Source of the DNA: Blastococcus sp. VKM Ac-2987
GTDB lineage: Bacteria > Actinomycetota > Actinomycetes > Mycobacteriales > Geodermatophilaceae
Reading direction: 5' to 3'
Assembly: GCF_026967805.1 (NCBI RefSeq)
Contig: NZ_JAPVBG010000003.1
Coordinates: forward strand, 1,138,986-1,202,985
Length of the DNA stretch: 64,000 bases
Shown piece after piece: positions 1 through 10,678 of this stretch. The position numbers were made by a program, and so were the translations under genes. A model generated the notes under the pieces. The model was not told the DNA's origin. It made no database searches and saw only the letters and a program-made list of their open reading frames with translations. The stretch's first letter is position 1. Every line of letters begins with the position of its first letter.

Positions 1-98
1 GCAGCCACGCGGCTGCGCAGCGGCAGGCCACCCCGCCGCCCCCGTGATGCCGGCCCGGTCGGGGTGAGCACCGGCCCGGTGCGTGGCATCACCACGGG

Positions 99-1016
99 GT
101 GCCCCATCCGGTCGTCCGACACCGATCCGGTTTCCTCGCCGTCCCGCTGGTCACCGCCCTGCTCACCATCGCGCAGCTGCTGACGCTGGAGGCGCTCCGG
201 CCCGGACGTGCCGCCGCCGGTGGACCGCCACCGGCCGCCGTCGTGGCCGACGCGGTGCAGGCCTACGGGGCGGCCGGCACGCTCGCGGTCGTGGTCGCCC
301 GCCAGCAGACCCCCATCACCGAAGGCAGCATCCGCGCCGCCGAGGCCCGCGCGGACCGCCGGGCTTCGTACCGCTCGGACAACGGCCCGGTTGCCGACCG
401 GCCCTTCCCGACCGCGTCGATGGTCAAGCTGTTCATGGCCGAGGACATCCTCGGCCGGGCGCGGGACGGCAGCATCACCCTCACGCCCGACGACCGGCAG
501 CTGCTGCAGGAGATGATCCGCCGCTCCGACGATCCGGCGGCCTCCGCCCTGTGGGTGCGCTTCGGCGGCGGGCAGATGGTTCGCGACGTGGCGGCCCGCT
601 ACGGCCTGGCGGGCACCGGTCCCCCGCCGGCGGCCATCCCGGGGCAGTGGGGACAGGCGGTGACGACGGCGCAGGACCTGGCCCGGTTCCTCGCCCGGCT
701 GCCCGTGGTCGCCCATCCGGCGGACGCGGCGGACCTGCTCCACTGGATGCGGACGGCGACGCCCGAGGCCGCCGACGGCTTCGACCAGCAGTTCGGGCTC
801 TTCGGCACGCTGCCCGGCACCCCGGCGGTGAAGCAGGGGTGGATGTGCTGCGTCGACGGCCAGCGGCACCTGCACTCGGTCGCGGTGGTCGGCTCGCGGG
901 TGGTCGTGCTGCTCAGCGAGGTCCCGCGGTCGGTGGACTACGACGCCGCACGCTCCGCCCTCACCGCGGCGGGCGCCGCGGTGGCCGCCACGACGCGGAC
1001 CCCCGGCGGCAGGTGA
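99..1016 (+). CDS. Serine hydrolase, class A beta-lactamase-like fold
   Basis: This 305-residue protein starts at a GTG. Residues about 13-32 are hydrophobic and Ala/Gly-rich, consistent with a signal peptide or anchor, so it likely acts outside the membrane. An SxxK motif (SMVK, Ser107/Lys110) supplies the nucleophile and general base of penicillin-recognising serine enzymes. RRSDDPAAS follows where SDN-type loops lie, and KQG at residue 245 replaces the canonical KTG. The modified KTG and missing clear Glu166-type loop argue against a true beta-lactamase. A cell-wall D,D-peptidase relative or inactive-type hydrolase is as likely. It stands alone, convergent with the next gene. Fold is fairly sure, substrate unknown. 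Confidence 0.75.
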   Translation: MPHPVVRHRSGFLAVPLVTALLTIAQLLTLEALRPGRAAAGGPPPAAVVADAVQAYGAAGTLAVVVARQQTPITEGSIRAAEARADRRASYRSDNGPVADRPFPTASMVKLFMAEDILGRARDGSITLTPDDRQLLQEMIRRSDDPAASALWVRFGGGQMVRDVAARYGLAGTGPPPAAIPGQWGQAVTTAQDLARFLARLPVVAHPADAADLLHWMRTATPEAADGFDQQFGLFGTLPGTPAVKQGWMCCVDGQRHLHSVAVVGSRVVVLLSEVPRSVDYDAARSALTAAGAAVAATTRTPGGR

Positions 1017-1044
1017 GCCGGCGGCCGGTGCGACGGCGGCCGGG

Positions 1045-1857
1045 TCACTCCGGGAGCGGGAGCTCCGCGACGCCCGTGGTCGCCACCCGGGCGAAGCCGA
1101 TCCGCTCGTAGACCCGCGCCACGTCGTCGTCACCGGCGGCCAGGAACACCAGGTCGGCAGTCTCCCGGGCGTGCGCGGCCAGCGCCGAGGCGATGCCGGC
1201 GCCCAGGCCGCGGCCGCGCAGCCGGGGCAGCGTGGCCACCCCGACGATCTCGCTCACCTCGGTGCCGTCGACGACCAGCGGCTGGTGCGAGCCGACCGCG
1301 ACCGGGGTGCCGTGGTCGATGGCCACCATCATCACGGTGCGCCCCTCGGCGATCCGCTCCCGGAGGACGGCGGTGCGCGCCGCGGCCTCGGGCGAGGTGT
1401 CGGCCGGCACCTCGTGCACGTCCGCCGGTCCGCCGGGGTGCGCGAAGGCCAGGACGGCCAGCTGCTGGTAGTGCGGCAGCTCCGGGTCCTCGGCGCCGAC
1501 CAGGAACAGCCGCACGCCCGCGGGCAGCACCACGTCCACCGGGTCGTCGGCCACCAGCAGCGGCAGCTCCTCGACCGTCATCCCCGCGGCGCGGGCGGCG
1601 GCGGCCACCCCGGGCGAGCACTCGGGGATCCACTCCAGCGCCGCCGGGAGGCCCGCGGCCTGCTGGAGGGCGATCGCGCCGCGGACGTCGTCGGCGGTGA
1701 CCGTCCCGGCGTCCTTCCGCGGCCGGGCCGGGTACGGCCAGGTGGGATCGGCGATCGGGACGTCCAGGGCCCCGGCGCTCTCGATCCGCGCGTCCGGCAG
1801 GGGCGCGGCGGTGAAGTACCGCTCGATGCACTCGAGCAGTCCCGGGCGGGGAGGCAC
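1045..1857 (-). CDS. GNAT family N-acetyltransferase
   Basis: About 270 residues. The C-terminal half has the GNAT core: a beta-strand rich in valines (EIVGVATLP) followed by the acetyl-CoA-binding loop RLRGRGLGAGI, matching the R/Q-x-x-G-x-G/A motif, then a helix and a VYERIGF-type final strand. The N-terminal half is also alpha/beta and may be a degenerate second GNAT domain, as in tandem-GNAT actinobacterial proteins. The substrate cannot be read from sequence. GTG at 1857 is preferred; a TTG at 1863 would add two residues. It is convergent with the serine hydrolase (28-bp gap) and divergent from coaA. Confidence 0.8.
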   Translation of the reverse strand: MPPRPGLLECIERYFTAAPLPDARIESAGALDVPIADPTWPYPARPRKDAGTVTADDVRGAIALQQAAGLPAALEWIPECSPGVAAAARAAGMTVEELPLLVADDPVDVVLPAGVRLFLVGAEDPELPHYQQLAVLAFAHPGGPADVHEVPADTSPEAAARTAVLRERIAEGRTVMMVAIDHGTPVAVGSHQPLVVDGTEVSEIVGVATLPRLRGRGLGAGIASALAAHARETADLVFLAAGDDDVARVYERIGFARVATTGVAELPLPE

Positions 1858-1971
1858 GGGCAAACCCTAGACGGGTGGCGTGCCGGCGGGGCGCCTCCCC
1901 GCCCGCGCGCGCGGCCTCCCCACCCGCCCGGGTGACCCCGCGCGCAGGTCGCTCCCGGGCAGGACGGCACG

Positions 1972-2934
1972 ATGGGGCGCGTGACGGCTGGTACGCGTGG
2001 CTCCATCTCGCCCTACGCGGTGTTCGACCGCGACTCGTGGCGAGCGCTCGCGGCCGGCTCGAGCCTGCCGCTGGACGCGGCGGAGCTGGACACCCTCGCC
2101 TCCCTCGGTGACCGCATCGACCTGGACGAGGTCGCCACGGTCTACCTCCCGCTGGCCCGGCTGCTGAGCCTGCACGTCACGGCCAGCCGCCGGTTGTGGG
2201 CCGCGCAGAGCGAGTTCCTCGGGGACACGACGGCCAAGGTGCCGTTCGTCATCGCCGTGGCCGGCAGCGTCGCCGTGGGCAAGAGCACCACCGCCCGCCT
2301 GCTGCAGACGCTGCTGGCGGCCACCCCGGGCGCCCCCCGGGTCGACCTGGTGACCACCGACGGCTTCCTGTGGCCCAACGCGGTGCTGGAGGAGCGGTCA
2401 CTGCTGGGCCGCAAGGGGTTCCCGGAGAGCTACGACCGCCGGGCGCTGCTGCGCTTCCTGGCCGACGTGAAGTCCGGCCGCGAGGTGGTGTTCGCGCCGG
2501 TGTACGACCACCAGTCCTACGACATCGTGCCCGGGCGGCTGCAGGCGGTCGACCGCCCCGACATCCTCGTGCTGGAGGGGCTCAACGTGCTGCAGGCCGG
2601 GCGCCGCACGGACGGCTCGGCCCCGGAGATCTTCCTGTCGGACTTCTTCGACTTCTCGGTCTACGTCGACGCCGCCGAGTCCGACATCCAGCGGTGGTAC
2701 GTCGACCGGTTCCGGGCGCTGCGGCAGACGGCGTTCCAGGACACCACCGCCTACTTCCACCGCTTCGCCGCCTTCACCGACGAGCAGGCCCGGGAGACGG
2801 CGCTGGGGATCTGGTCGGCGGTGAACGGCCCGAACCTGCGCGACAACATCGCCCCCACGCGGTCGCGCGCCCGGCTGGTGCTGCAGAAGTCGGCCGACCA
2901 CTCGGTGCGCCGGGTGCTGCTGCGCAAGCTCTGA
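1972..2934 (+). CDS. coaA: Type I pantothenate kinase
   Basis: CoaA phosphorylates pantothenate with ATP, the first and usually rate-limiting step of coenzyme A synthesis in the cytoplasm. The 320-residue length matches bacterial type I enzymes. The Walker A motif GSVAVGKST is at residues 98-106 (Lys104), and downstream DGFLWPN and RKGFPESYD correspond to the substrate region of the family. The conserved start [15 protein letters not shown] also matches. ATG at 1972 is used; GTG at 1981 would remove three residues. It appears to be a single-gene unit and is one of the firmest assignments in the window. Confidence 0.97.
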   Translation: MGRVTAGTRGSISPYAVFDRDSWRALAAGSSLPLDAAELDTLASLGDRIDLDEVATVYLPLARLLSLHVTASRRLWAAQSEFLGDTTAKVPFVIAVAGSVAVGKSTTARLLQTLLAATPGAPRVDLVTTDGFLWPNAVLEERSLLGRKGFPESYDRRALLRFLADVKSGREVVFAPVYDHQSYDIVPGRLQAVDRPDILVLEGLNVLQAGRRTDGSAPEIFLSDFFDFSVYVDAAESDIQRWYVDRFRALRQTAFQDTTAYFHRFAAFTDEQARETALGIWSAVNGPNLRDNIAPTRSRARLVLQKSADHSVRRVLLRKL

Positions 2935-3021
2935 CCCGGCCGCGCCCCGCCGCCGGCACCGGCCCGCCGACGCGGCCGCCGGCACACCATGGCAGGACCT
3001 GACGACCCGGACGGGTGATCC

Positions 3022-3037
3022 TGTGATGCGCCTCACG
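3022..3037. promoter_or_regulatory. Crp/GlxR-like palindrome upstream of the DUF5999 gene
   Basis: TGTGATGCGCCTCACG reads as TGTGA-N6-TCACg, one base short of the perfect Crp/GlxR core. It lies about 103-118 bp upstream of the DUF5999 start. Another Crp-type palindrome occurs at 15690. Binding is inferred from shape only. Confidence 0.4.
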
Positions 3038-3139
3038 TGACGAACCGGGGTGCTCGTGCCGACACTGAGAGAGTCCGGTGATCGGACGAGCACTGCCAGC
3101 GACTGCCGGCTTCCCCCGGCGTAACGGATGAGAGCCGCC

Positions 3140-3343
3140 ATGTGCACCCACCGCACCACCTGCCCCGAGCCCACCAGCGAGGCCCGCGACCTGGCCGCGG
3201 TGGTCCGGAGCCACCCCGAGCAGGGGTGGCGCCTGCTCTGCAACGGCGTCGTCCTGTTCGACGACGACGGCGAGCTGCTTCCCGACGGCCGGGCGGTCGC
3301 CGACCACCACGTGTGGCTGGCCCCGGAGCTCGTCAGCGCCTGA
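3140..3343 (+). CDS. DUF5999 family small protein
   Basis: A 67-residue protein with the DUF5999 signature: an N-terminal MCTH start with Cys/His residues, HPEQGWRLLCNGVV, then a DDDGELLPDGR segment. Family members are small actinobacterial proteins of unknown function. The ATG at 3140 is chosen because it gives the family's characteristic MCTH start; an upstream in-frame ATG at 3128 would add four residues. It is convergent with the DinB gene, only 15 bp away. No function can be assigned. Confidence 0.8.
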   Translation: MCTHRTTCPEPTSEARDLAAVVRSHPEQGWRLLCNGVVLFDDDGELLPDGRAVADHHVWLAPELVSA

Positions 3344-3358
3344 CGGCGGGGCCGGGCG

Positions 3359-3952
3359 CTACTCCCCCGCCGCCGCCCGGGCGGTCTGCTCCAGCCGGTC
3401 CCGGTACGCCCGCCACCACCGGTCGTCGCGCTCGGGCAGGTTGTCGCCGACCCACTGGTTGCCCACCGAGCCGTCGACCAGCTCCCGGACGATGTCGGCG
3501 TGGCCGGCGTGCCGGTGGGTCTCGCCGATCACGTGCACCAGCACCCGGTGCAGGGTGACCTCCTCCCCGCCCTGCCCCCACCACGGCACGCGGCCGACGG
3601 TGTCCAGCGGCAGCTCCGCGACGGCCGCGTCGGTCTGCGCCCAGGCGCGGCGGTAGCCGGCGACGACGTCGTCGCGGGGCTCCCGCGCCGTCGCCCACAT
3701 GTCGGCGTTGTCCTCCGCGTCGTCGGCGAACCAGGGGTGGTCCAGACCGACCGGGCGGCCGAACGGGACGCTGAAGTAGCCGACCTCCACCAGGGCCAGG
3801 TGCTTGACCAGGCCCAGCAGGTTCGTGCCGGTCGGCGTCAGCGGCCGCCGGACGTCGTACTCCGACAGCCCCTCGGTCTTGAGCAGGACGACGTCCCGCG
3901 CCTCCTGGAGGTACTGCGCGAGATCGGCTCGGCACCCGGCTGCATCGGTCAT
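3359..3952 (-). CDS. DinB-like / DUF664 family protein
   Basis: A 197-residue protein of the DinB/DUF664 four-helix-bundle superfamily, which includes mycothiol- or bacillithiol-dependent metal transferases. The family pattern is visible: an early NLLGLVKHLALVEVGYF helix carrying the first metal-ligand His, a central WAQTD helix, and a late HVIGETHRHAGHADIVREL helix carrying the His pair. The ATG at 3952 gives MTDAAG and normal length; the open frame continues upstream but with composition unlike the family. Actinobacterial members often use mycothiol, but that cofactor is only inferred. It is separated by 41 bp from gcvP on the same strand, so co-transcription is possible. Confidence 0.85.
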   Translation of the reverse strand: MTDAAGCRADLAQYLQEARDVVLLKTEGLSEYDVRRPLTPTGTNLLGLVKHLALVEVGYFSVPFGRPVGLDHPWFADDAEDNADMWATAREPRDDVVAGYRRAWAQTDAAVAELPLDTVGRVPWWGQGGEEVTLHRVLVHVIGETHRHAGHADIVRELVDGSVGNQWVGDNLPERDDRWWRAYRDRLEQTARAAAGE

Positions 3953-3993
3953 GGCGCCGACCCTGCCACCGACCACCGACACCGCGGGCGCTG

Positions 3994-7047
<3,054 letters not shown>

Positions 7048-7173
7048 TGCTCGGACGGTACCAGCGGGGCCACGGGCTCCTCGACGGGCGCTGTGGGGGC
7101 GTTCCTCGCGCTCCCGGGGCCCTGCAGCGGTCCGGCAGCACGAGGGAGGCTGCCGGAGCGGGCGACTGGGCCC

Positions 7174-7223
7174 GGACAGCGCAGAGCCCCGTCCGCGGAT
7201 GCGGACGGGGCTCTGCGCTGTCC
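7174..7223 (-). terminator. Perfect 23-bp hairpin after the MerR gene
   Basis: Positions 7174-7196 and 7201-7223 are exact reverse complements around a 4-nt loop (GGAT). The hairpin begins three bases after the MerR stop and precedes gcvP on the same strand. There is no obvious U-tract, which is common in high-GC actinobacteria. It should stop or strongly attenuate read-through into gcvP. Confidence 0.85.
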
Positions 7224-7226
7224 GGT

Positions 7227-7802
7227 CTACGCGGTCGCGGCCCGGCGACGACGGCGCATGGACAGCTCGTCATCCGACGGCACGACCTGGCCGCCGTCGA
7301 TGCGCTCGGCCGGCAGCTCGGCGAGCTCGCCGGAGAGCTCGCGCAGCGCGCCGGAGACGGCGATGCCGAAGACGCCCTGGCCACCGGCCAGCAGGTCGAC
7401 GACCTCCTCGGCGGAGGTGCACTCGTAGACCGTCGCGCCGTCGGAGAAGAGCGTGACGTTGGCCAGCTCCTTCACCCCGCGCTGGCGGAGGTGGTCGACG
7501 GCCTTGCGGATGTTCTGCAGCGAGACGCCGGTGTCCAGCAGCCGCTTGACGACCTTGAGCACCAGGATGTCGCGGAAGGAGTAGAGCCGCTGGGTGCCCG
7601 ATCCGGTGGCGCTGCGCACCGACGGAGAGACCAGGCCGGTGCGGGCCCAGTAGTCCAGCTGGCGGTAGGTGATCCCGGCAGCGGCGCAGGCGGTCGGTCC
7701 GCGGTAGCCGACGAGGTCGGTGTCGACCTCGTCGTACTGCGGCACTCCGACGGCGGCGTCGCTGAACAGCTGACCCTGCGAGCCGTCACTTCGGTCGCTC
7801 AC
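7227..7802 (-). CDS. MerR family transcriptional regulator (Rv1830-type)
   Basis: A 191-residue regulator. The MerR winged-helix signature is clear: [20 protein letters not shown] (recognition helix), then [11 protein letters not shown] and [20 protein letters not shown], followed by a dimerisation helix ([15 protein letters not shown]). The C-terminal [19 protein letters not shown] region is a non-metal effector-type domain. Gene order identifies it as the Rv1830 counterpart, within the gcvH-garA-ftsR neighbourhood. GTG at 7802 (VSDRSDG) is preferred over a start at 7979 because the upstream residues are low-complexity. A GGTGT-N-ACACC palindrome lies 67 bp upstream and could be an autoregulatory operator. 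Its effector and targets are unknown. Confidence 0.88.
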   Translation of the reverse strand: MSDRSDGSQGQLFSDAAVGVPQYDEVDTDLVGYRGPTACAAAGITYRQLDYWARTGLVSPSVRSATGSGTQRLYSFRDILVLKVVKRLLDTGVSLQNIRKAVDHLRQRGVKELANVTLFSDGATVYECTSAEEVVDLLAGGQGVFGIAVSGALRELSGELAELPAERIDGGQVVPSDDELSMRRRRRAATA

Positions 7803-7868
7803 GTCCAGCGTCCTCCTCAGTCCCGCCACGGCTGCGGCAGGTCGACGGCTTCCGCACCCGTGATCCCA

Positions 7869-7879
7869 GGTGTCACACC
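7869..7879. promoter_or_regulatory. Candidate operator upstream of the MerR gene
   Basis: GGTGTCACACC is a perfect 5-bp inverted repeat around one central base, in the 228-bp gap upstream of the MerR gene. Position and symmetry fit an autoregulatory site, but MerR sites are usually longer, so this is tentative. Confidence 0.3.
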
Positions 7880-8030
7880 GCTGTTGTTCGCCGACGGTAA
7901 GCCGGGCCAGGGGGCCGGTCAACTGAGCGGGGCGGCGTGTCGCTCTCCTCATCATTTCGAGTGGAGGTTCGGCGGCCACCTGCCGATGCTCCCCGGATGG
8001 GCCCGCGACGGGCCGTCCGGCGCAGCACGG

Positions 8031-8522
8031 TCAGGTGGGGCCGCCCCCCGAGCCGGAGCCGGCGCCGAAGTCCTCGGGCGAGATCTGGTCGAGGAACTCG
8101 CGGAACTTCTCCACCTCGTCCTCCTGCTCGTCGGGGATCTCGATGCCCACCTCGTCGAGGAGGTCGTCGGCACCGAAGATCGGCGCCCCGGTGCGGACGG
8201 CCAGGGCCACGGCGTCCGACGGCCGGGCGCTGACGATGCGGTCGTCGCCGAACACCAGCTCGGCGATGTAGATGCCGTCGCGCATCTCGGTGATGTTGAC
8301 CGCCTCCAGCTCCGCGCCCAGCGTGCGGACGACCTCGCGCAGCAGGTCGTGGGTCATGGGACGGGCCGGGCGCACGCCCTGCTGCTCGAAGGCGATCGCC
8401 GCAGCCTCCACGGCGCCGATCCAGATCGGCAGGTAGCGCTCGCCCTGCGTCTCCTTCAGCAGCAGGATCGGCTGGTTGCCGGGCAGTTCGACGCGGACGC
8501 CGACGACTCGAAGCTCCTGCAC
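8031..8522 (-). CDS. DUF151 / bifunctional nuclease family protein (Rv1829-type)
   Basis: A 163-residue protein with the complete BFN (DUF151) domain: MQELRVVGVRVEL, then LPIWIGAVEAAAIAFEQQG, the MTHDLLREVV helix, and SARPSDAVALAVRTGAPIF. Plant and Thermotoga relatives are described as nucleases, but the role in actinobacteria is unproven. The C-terminus ends in an acidic stretch and a Gly/Ser tail. It lies between the two MerR genes exactly as Rv1829 does, so a link to the division and carbon-flux regulators around it is likely. The ATG at 8522 fits the family's short N-terminus. Confidence 0.9.
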   Translation of the reverse strand: MQELRVVGVRVELPGNQPILLLKETQGERYLPIWIGAVEAAAIAFEQQGVRPARPMTHDLLREVVRTLGAELEAVNITEMRDGIYIAELVFGDDRIVSARPSDAVALAVRTGAPIFGADDLLDEVGIEIPDEQEDEVEKFREFLDQISPEDFGAGSGSGGGPT

Positions 8523-8637
8523 GGTGCGGCTCCCTCGGCTGCGGCCCGGGTTCGGGCGGGACGGTCTGGTCAGGCGGCCGGTGACTGCTCGGCCCCTCGG
8601 ACGCGCGCGGGCGGCGACGGGTCCACGGTACGCCCGC

Positions 8638-9372
8638 TCAGGGGCGCAGGAGTTCCCGCAAGCGCGTCTCGAGCAGGGCCGTGTGCAGCTGCGCGGAGAG
8701 CCCCGCGAGCTCCTGGAGCTTCTCGGTGGCCCGGGTGCGGGCCTCCTCGGACCGGGCCCGCAGGACGGGGGCGACGAGCTGCTCGACGAGCCCGGCCTCC
8801 CGCTCCACGGCGCTGCGGTAGACCCGCAGGTGCCGCGGCTCGATGCCGTGCCGGGCCAGCCCGGCCGCCGCCCGCGCGATCGGCAGGTCCCCCGCCGGGT
8901 GCCGGCCGTCGGCGTCGGTGGTCAGCAGACCGAACTGCACGCAGTCGGCCAGCTGCCCGGGCTCCAGGCCGGCGGCCCGGGCGAACTGCTCGGCGGTCAG
9001 CGGGGCCACCGCCCCCTCCTCCGTGGAGGCGGGGGGCAGCGGCGCCGAGCCGCTGCCGGTGCCGGGCAGCGGCTCACCGCGGTCCAGGGCATCCAGGTGG
9101 TCCTTGATCACCCGCAACGGCAGGTAGTGGTCCCGCTGGGCGGTGAGCACGTACCGCAGCCGGCTGACGTCGGCCCGCGAGAACTTCCGGTAGCCCGACG
9201 GCGTGCGCTGCGGGTGGACGAGGTCCTCGGACTCCAGGTAGCGGATCTTGCTGATCGTCACGTCGGGGAAGTCGTCGCGCAGCACCGCCAGCACCTCACC
9301 GATGGTCAGGCGCGGCGCGTGCTGGTCGCCGGCGTCCCCGAGCGCCGGCTCGCGCTCGGGCACGGCGGTCAC
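8638..9372 (-). CDS. ftsR: FtsR-like MerR family regulator (Rv1828 orthologue by context)
   Basis: About 244 residues, close to the 247 of Rv1828. The DNA-binding part is RLTIGEVLAVLRDDFPDVTI, SKIRYLESEDLVHPQRT, then SGYRKFSRADVSRLRYVL and RDHYLPLRVIKDHLDALD. This is the atypical MerR class of Rv1828 and Corynebacterium FtsR, a transcriptional activator of ftsZ. The C-terminal half is helical and ends in coiled-coil-like residues (EKLQELAGLSAQLHTALLE). GTG at 9372 is used; GTGs at 9393 and 9363 are alternatives. Adjacent to garA with a nested hairpin between them. Orthology comes from domain plus synteny; ftsZ control is knowledge from the relative. Confidence 0.88.
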   Translation of the reverse strand: MTAVPEREPALGDAGDQHAPRLTIGEVLAVLRDDFPDVTISKIRYLESEDLVHPQRTPSGYRKFSRADVSRLRYVLTAQRDHYLPLRVIKDHLDALDRGEPLPGTGSGSAPLPPASTEEGAVAPLTAEQFARAAGLEPGQLADCVQFGLLTTDADGRHPAGDLPIARAAAGLARHGIEPRHLRVYRSAVEREAGLVEQLVAPVLRARSEEARTRATEKLQELAGLSAQLHTALLETRLRELLRP

Positions 9373-9402
9373 GCCCCTCTCTCGCCGGGGCACCGTCGCG
9401 GT

Positions 9403-9434
9403 GTCCCCCGCTGCGGTCCCCGCAGGCGGGGGAC
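9403..9434 (-). terminator. Nested hairpin between garA and ftsR
   Basis: GTCCCCCGC (9403-9411) pairs perfectly with GCGGGGGAC (9426-9434), and the loop contains a second 5-bp hairpin (TGCGG/CCGCA). It lies 15 nt after the garA stop, upstream of ftsR on the same strand, and has no U-tract. It may terminate or attenuate garA transcripts. Confidence 0.5.
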
Positions 9435-9448
9435 GACCGGTCGGTGCA

Positions 9449-9964
9449 CTAGCGAGCGGCCGGCTCGCCCGTGCGCGGGCCGGTCAGGTACACGAGCCGG
9501 AACTTCCCGATCTGCACCTCGTCACCACCGGCGAGGTTGGCGACGTCGACCGGCTCCCGGTTGACGTAGGTGCCGTTGAGGCTGCCGACGTCGTGCACCG
9601 AGAAGCCACCGCCCTCGCGGTGGAACTCGACGTGCCGGCGGCTGACCGTGACGTCGTCCAGGAAGATGTCGCTGTCGGGGTGCCGGCCGGCCGTCGTGAC
9701 GTCCTGGTCGAGCAGAAAGCGGCTCCCGGCGTTGGGGCCGCGCTTGACCACCAGCAGGGCCGAACCCGCCGGCAGCGACTCGACGGCGCCCGCGTGCGCG
9801 TCGGCCGGCTCGGTGACCTCGGGCTGGTCGCCGGAGTCCTCACCGCCGACCTTCGGGATCACGCTGGTGGCCTCGCCGATGCGCTCGGGGGACAGCGCCG
9901 CACCGCACTGCGCGCAGAAGCGACTGCCCTCGGGGTTCTCGTGGCCACATCGAGTGCAGTGCAC
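9449..9964 (-). CDS. garA: FHA protein of the GarA/OdhI type with an N-terminal zinc ribbon
   Basis: GarA/OdhI proteins bind and inhibit 2-oxoglutarate dehydrogenase until a Ser/Thr kinase phosphorylates an N-terminal threonine that then binds the protein's own FHA domain. Here residues 3-20 form a zinc ribbon (CTRC at 3-6, CAQC at 17-20). A short linker carries EATSVIPKV (Thr33), which resembles the ETTSV phosphosite of GarA. The FHA domain spans roughly residues 68-162 with the hallmarks AGRHPDSDIFL, SRRH and LNGTYVN. The 171-residue total exceeds classical GarA because of the ribbon. Location between ftsR and gcvH matches Rv1827. FHA and ribbon are certain; metabolic control is inferred from family and site. 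Confidence 0.92.
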   Translation of the reverse strand: MHCTRCGHENPEGSRFCAQCGAALSPERIGEATSVIPKVGGEDSGDQPEVTEPADAHAGAVESLPAGSALLVVKRGPNAGSRFLLDQDVTTAGRHPDSDIFLDDVTVSRRHVEFHREGGGFSVHDVGSLNGTYVNREPVDVANLAGGDEVQIGKFRLVYLTGPRTGEPAAR

Positions 9965-10173
9965 GTTGCGTCTCCTCCGGTGCGAGGGGCCCGCCGCGGC
10001 CCTCGAACGGGCCGCGAGCGGCCGGCGGACGGTGGGCCGGGTGGCCCGCCGTGGGTCGGCCGCCGCGGGAGCGCGGCGGACCGTGGGTCATGGAACCAGC
10101 CGGTCGGCCCGAGGGTCAACCGGACGTGCAGGGCCGGGGCCGGCGGGCTGCCCCGCTGTTCTGCGCCCCAGCG

Positions 10174-10202
10174 CGATCATAGTGATCGATGCCAGGAGTC
10201 AG
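10174..10202 (-). promoter_or_regulatory. Candidate garA promoter with overlapping palindrome
   Basis: On the minus strand TATGAT (10176-10181) resembles a -10 hexamer, with CTGACT (10197-10202) as a possible -35 at a short 15-bp spacing. The perfect palindrome CGATCA-TAG-TGATCG (10174-10188) covers the -10. Transcription would start about 200 bp before garA, giving a long leader. Promoter strength and regulator are unknown. Confidence 0.4.
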
Positions 10203-10218
10203 CCTCCCGGCGACCCGG

Positions 10219-10623
10219 TCACGAGCCGTCGACCAGGGCCTGGTAGGCGTCCGCGTCGAGCAGCTGCCCGATGGGGTCGCCGCCCTCCCCCGGCACGGCG
10301 ATGTCGACCAGCCAGCCCTCGCCGTAGGGGTCGCCGTTGATGGTCTCGGGCGCGTCGGCGAGGCGCTCGTTCACCGCCGCCACGACCCCGGTGACGGGCG
10401 CGTAGACATCGGACACCGACTTGGTCGACTCGACCTCGCCGATGGCGGTCCCCGGGCTCACCTCCTGGCCGACCTCGGGGAGCTGCACGAAGACGATGTC
10501 CCCCAGCGCGTCCTGCGCGTGGTCGGTGATGCCGACCCGGACGACGGTCGACGTGCCGTCGGTGCCCTGCACCAGCGCCCACTCGTGCTGGTCGGTGTAG
10601 CGGCGGTCGTCGGGGGTGCTCAT
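10219..10623 (-). CDS. gcvH: Glycine cleavage system H protein
   Basis: GcvH carries the lipoyl arm that shuttles the aminomethyl group between P-, T- and L-proteins. The 134-residue length is typical. The lipoylated lysine is Lys68 in GEVESTKSVSDVYAPVTG, and the start YTDQHEWALV and end PYGEGWLVDI match the family. ATG at 10623 (MSTPDDRRYTD) fits; upstream in-frame residues are low-complexity. It follows a DUF881 gene by 55 bp on the same strand and is probably co-transcribed with the upstream envelope genes. The gene is complete, but the T-protein gene is not nearby. Confidence 0.97.
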   Translation of the reverse strand: MSTPDDRRYTDQHEWALVQGTDGTSTVVRVGITDHAQDALGDIVFVQLPEVGQEVSPGTAIGEVESTKSVSDVYAPVTGVVAAVNERLADAPETINGDPYGEGWLVDIAVPGEGGDPIGQLLDADAYQALVDGS

Positions 10624-10678
10624 GCGGCGGTCGTCTCCAAGGCTGGTTGGGGCAGGGGCGGTGCGGTCCGCGGCGGGT

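Noticed and set aside
44..92. GTGATGCC ... GGCATCAC inverted repeat before the first gene
   Set aside because: 8-bp arms 33 bases apart at the window edge; could be a terminator or chance, and the upstream gene is not visible.
7048..7226. Glycine riboswitch upstream of gcvP
   Set aside because: The gap is mostly the hairpin and a short sequence with no tandem aptamer-like conserved cores.
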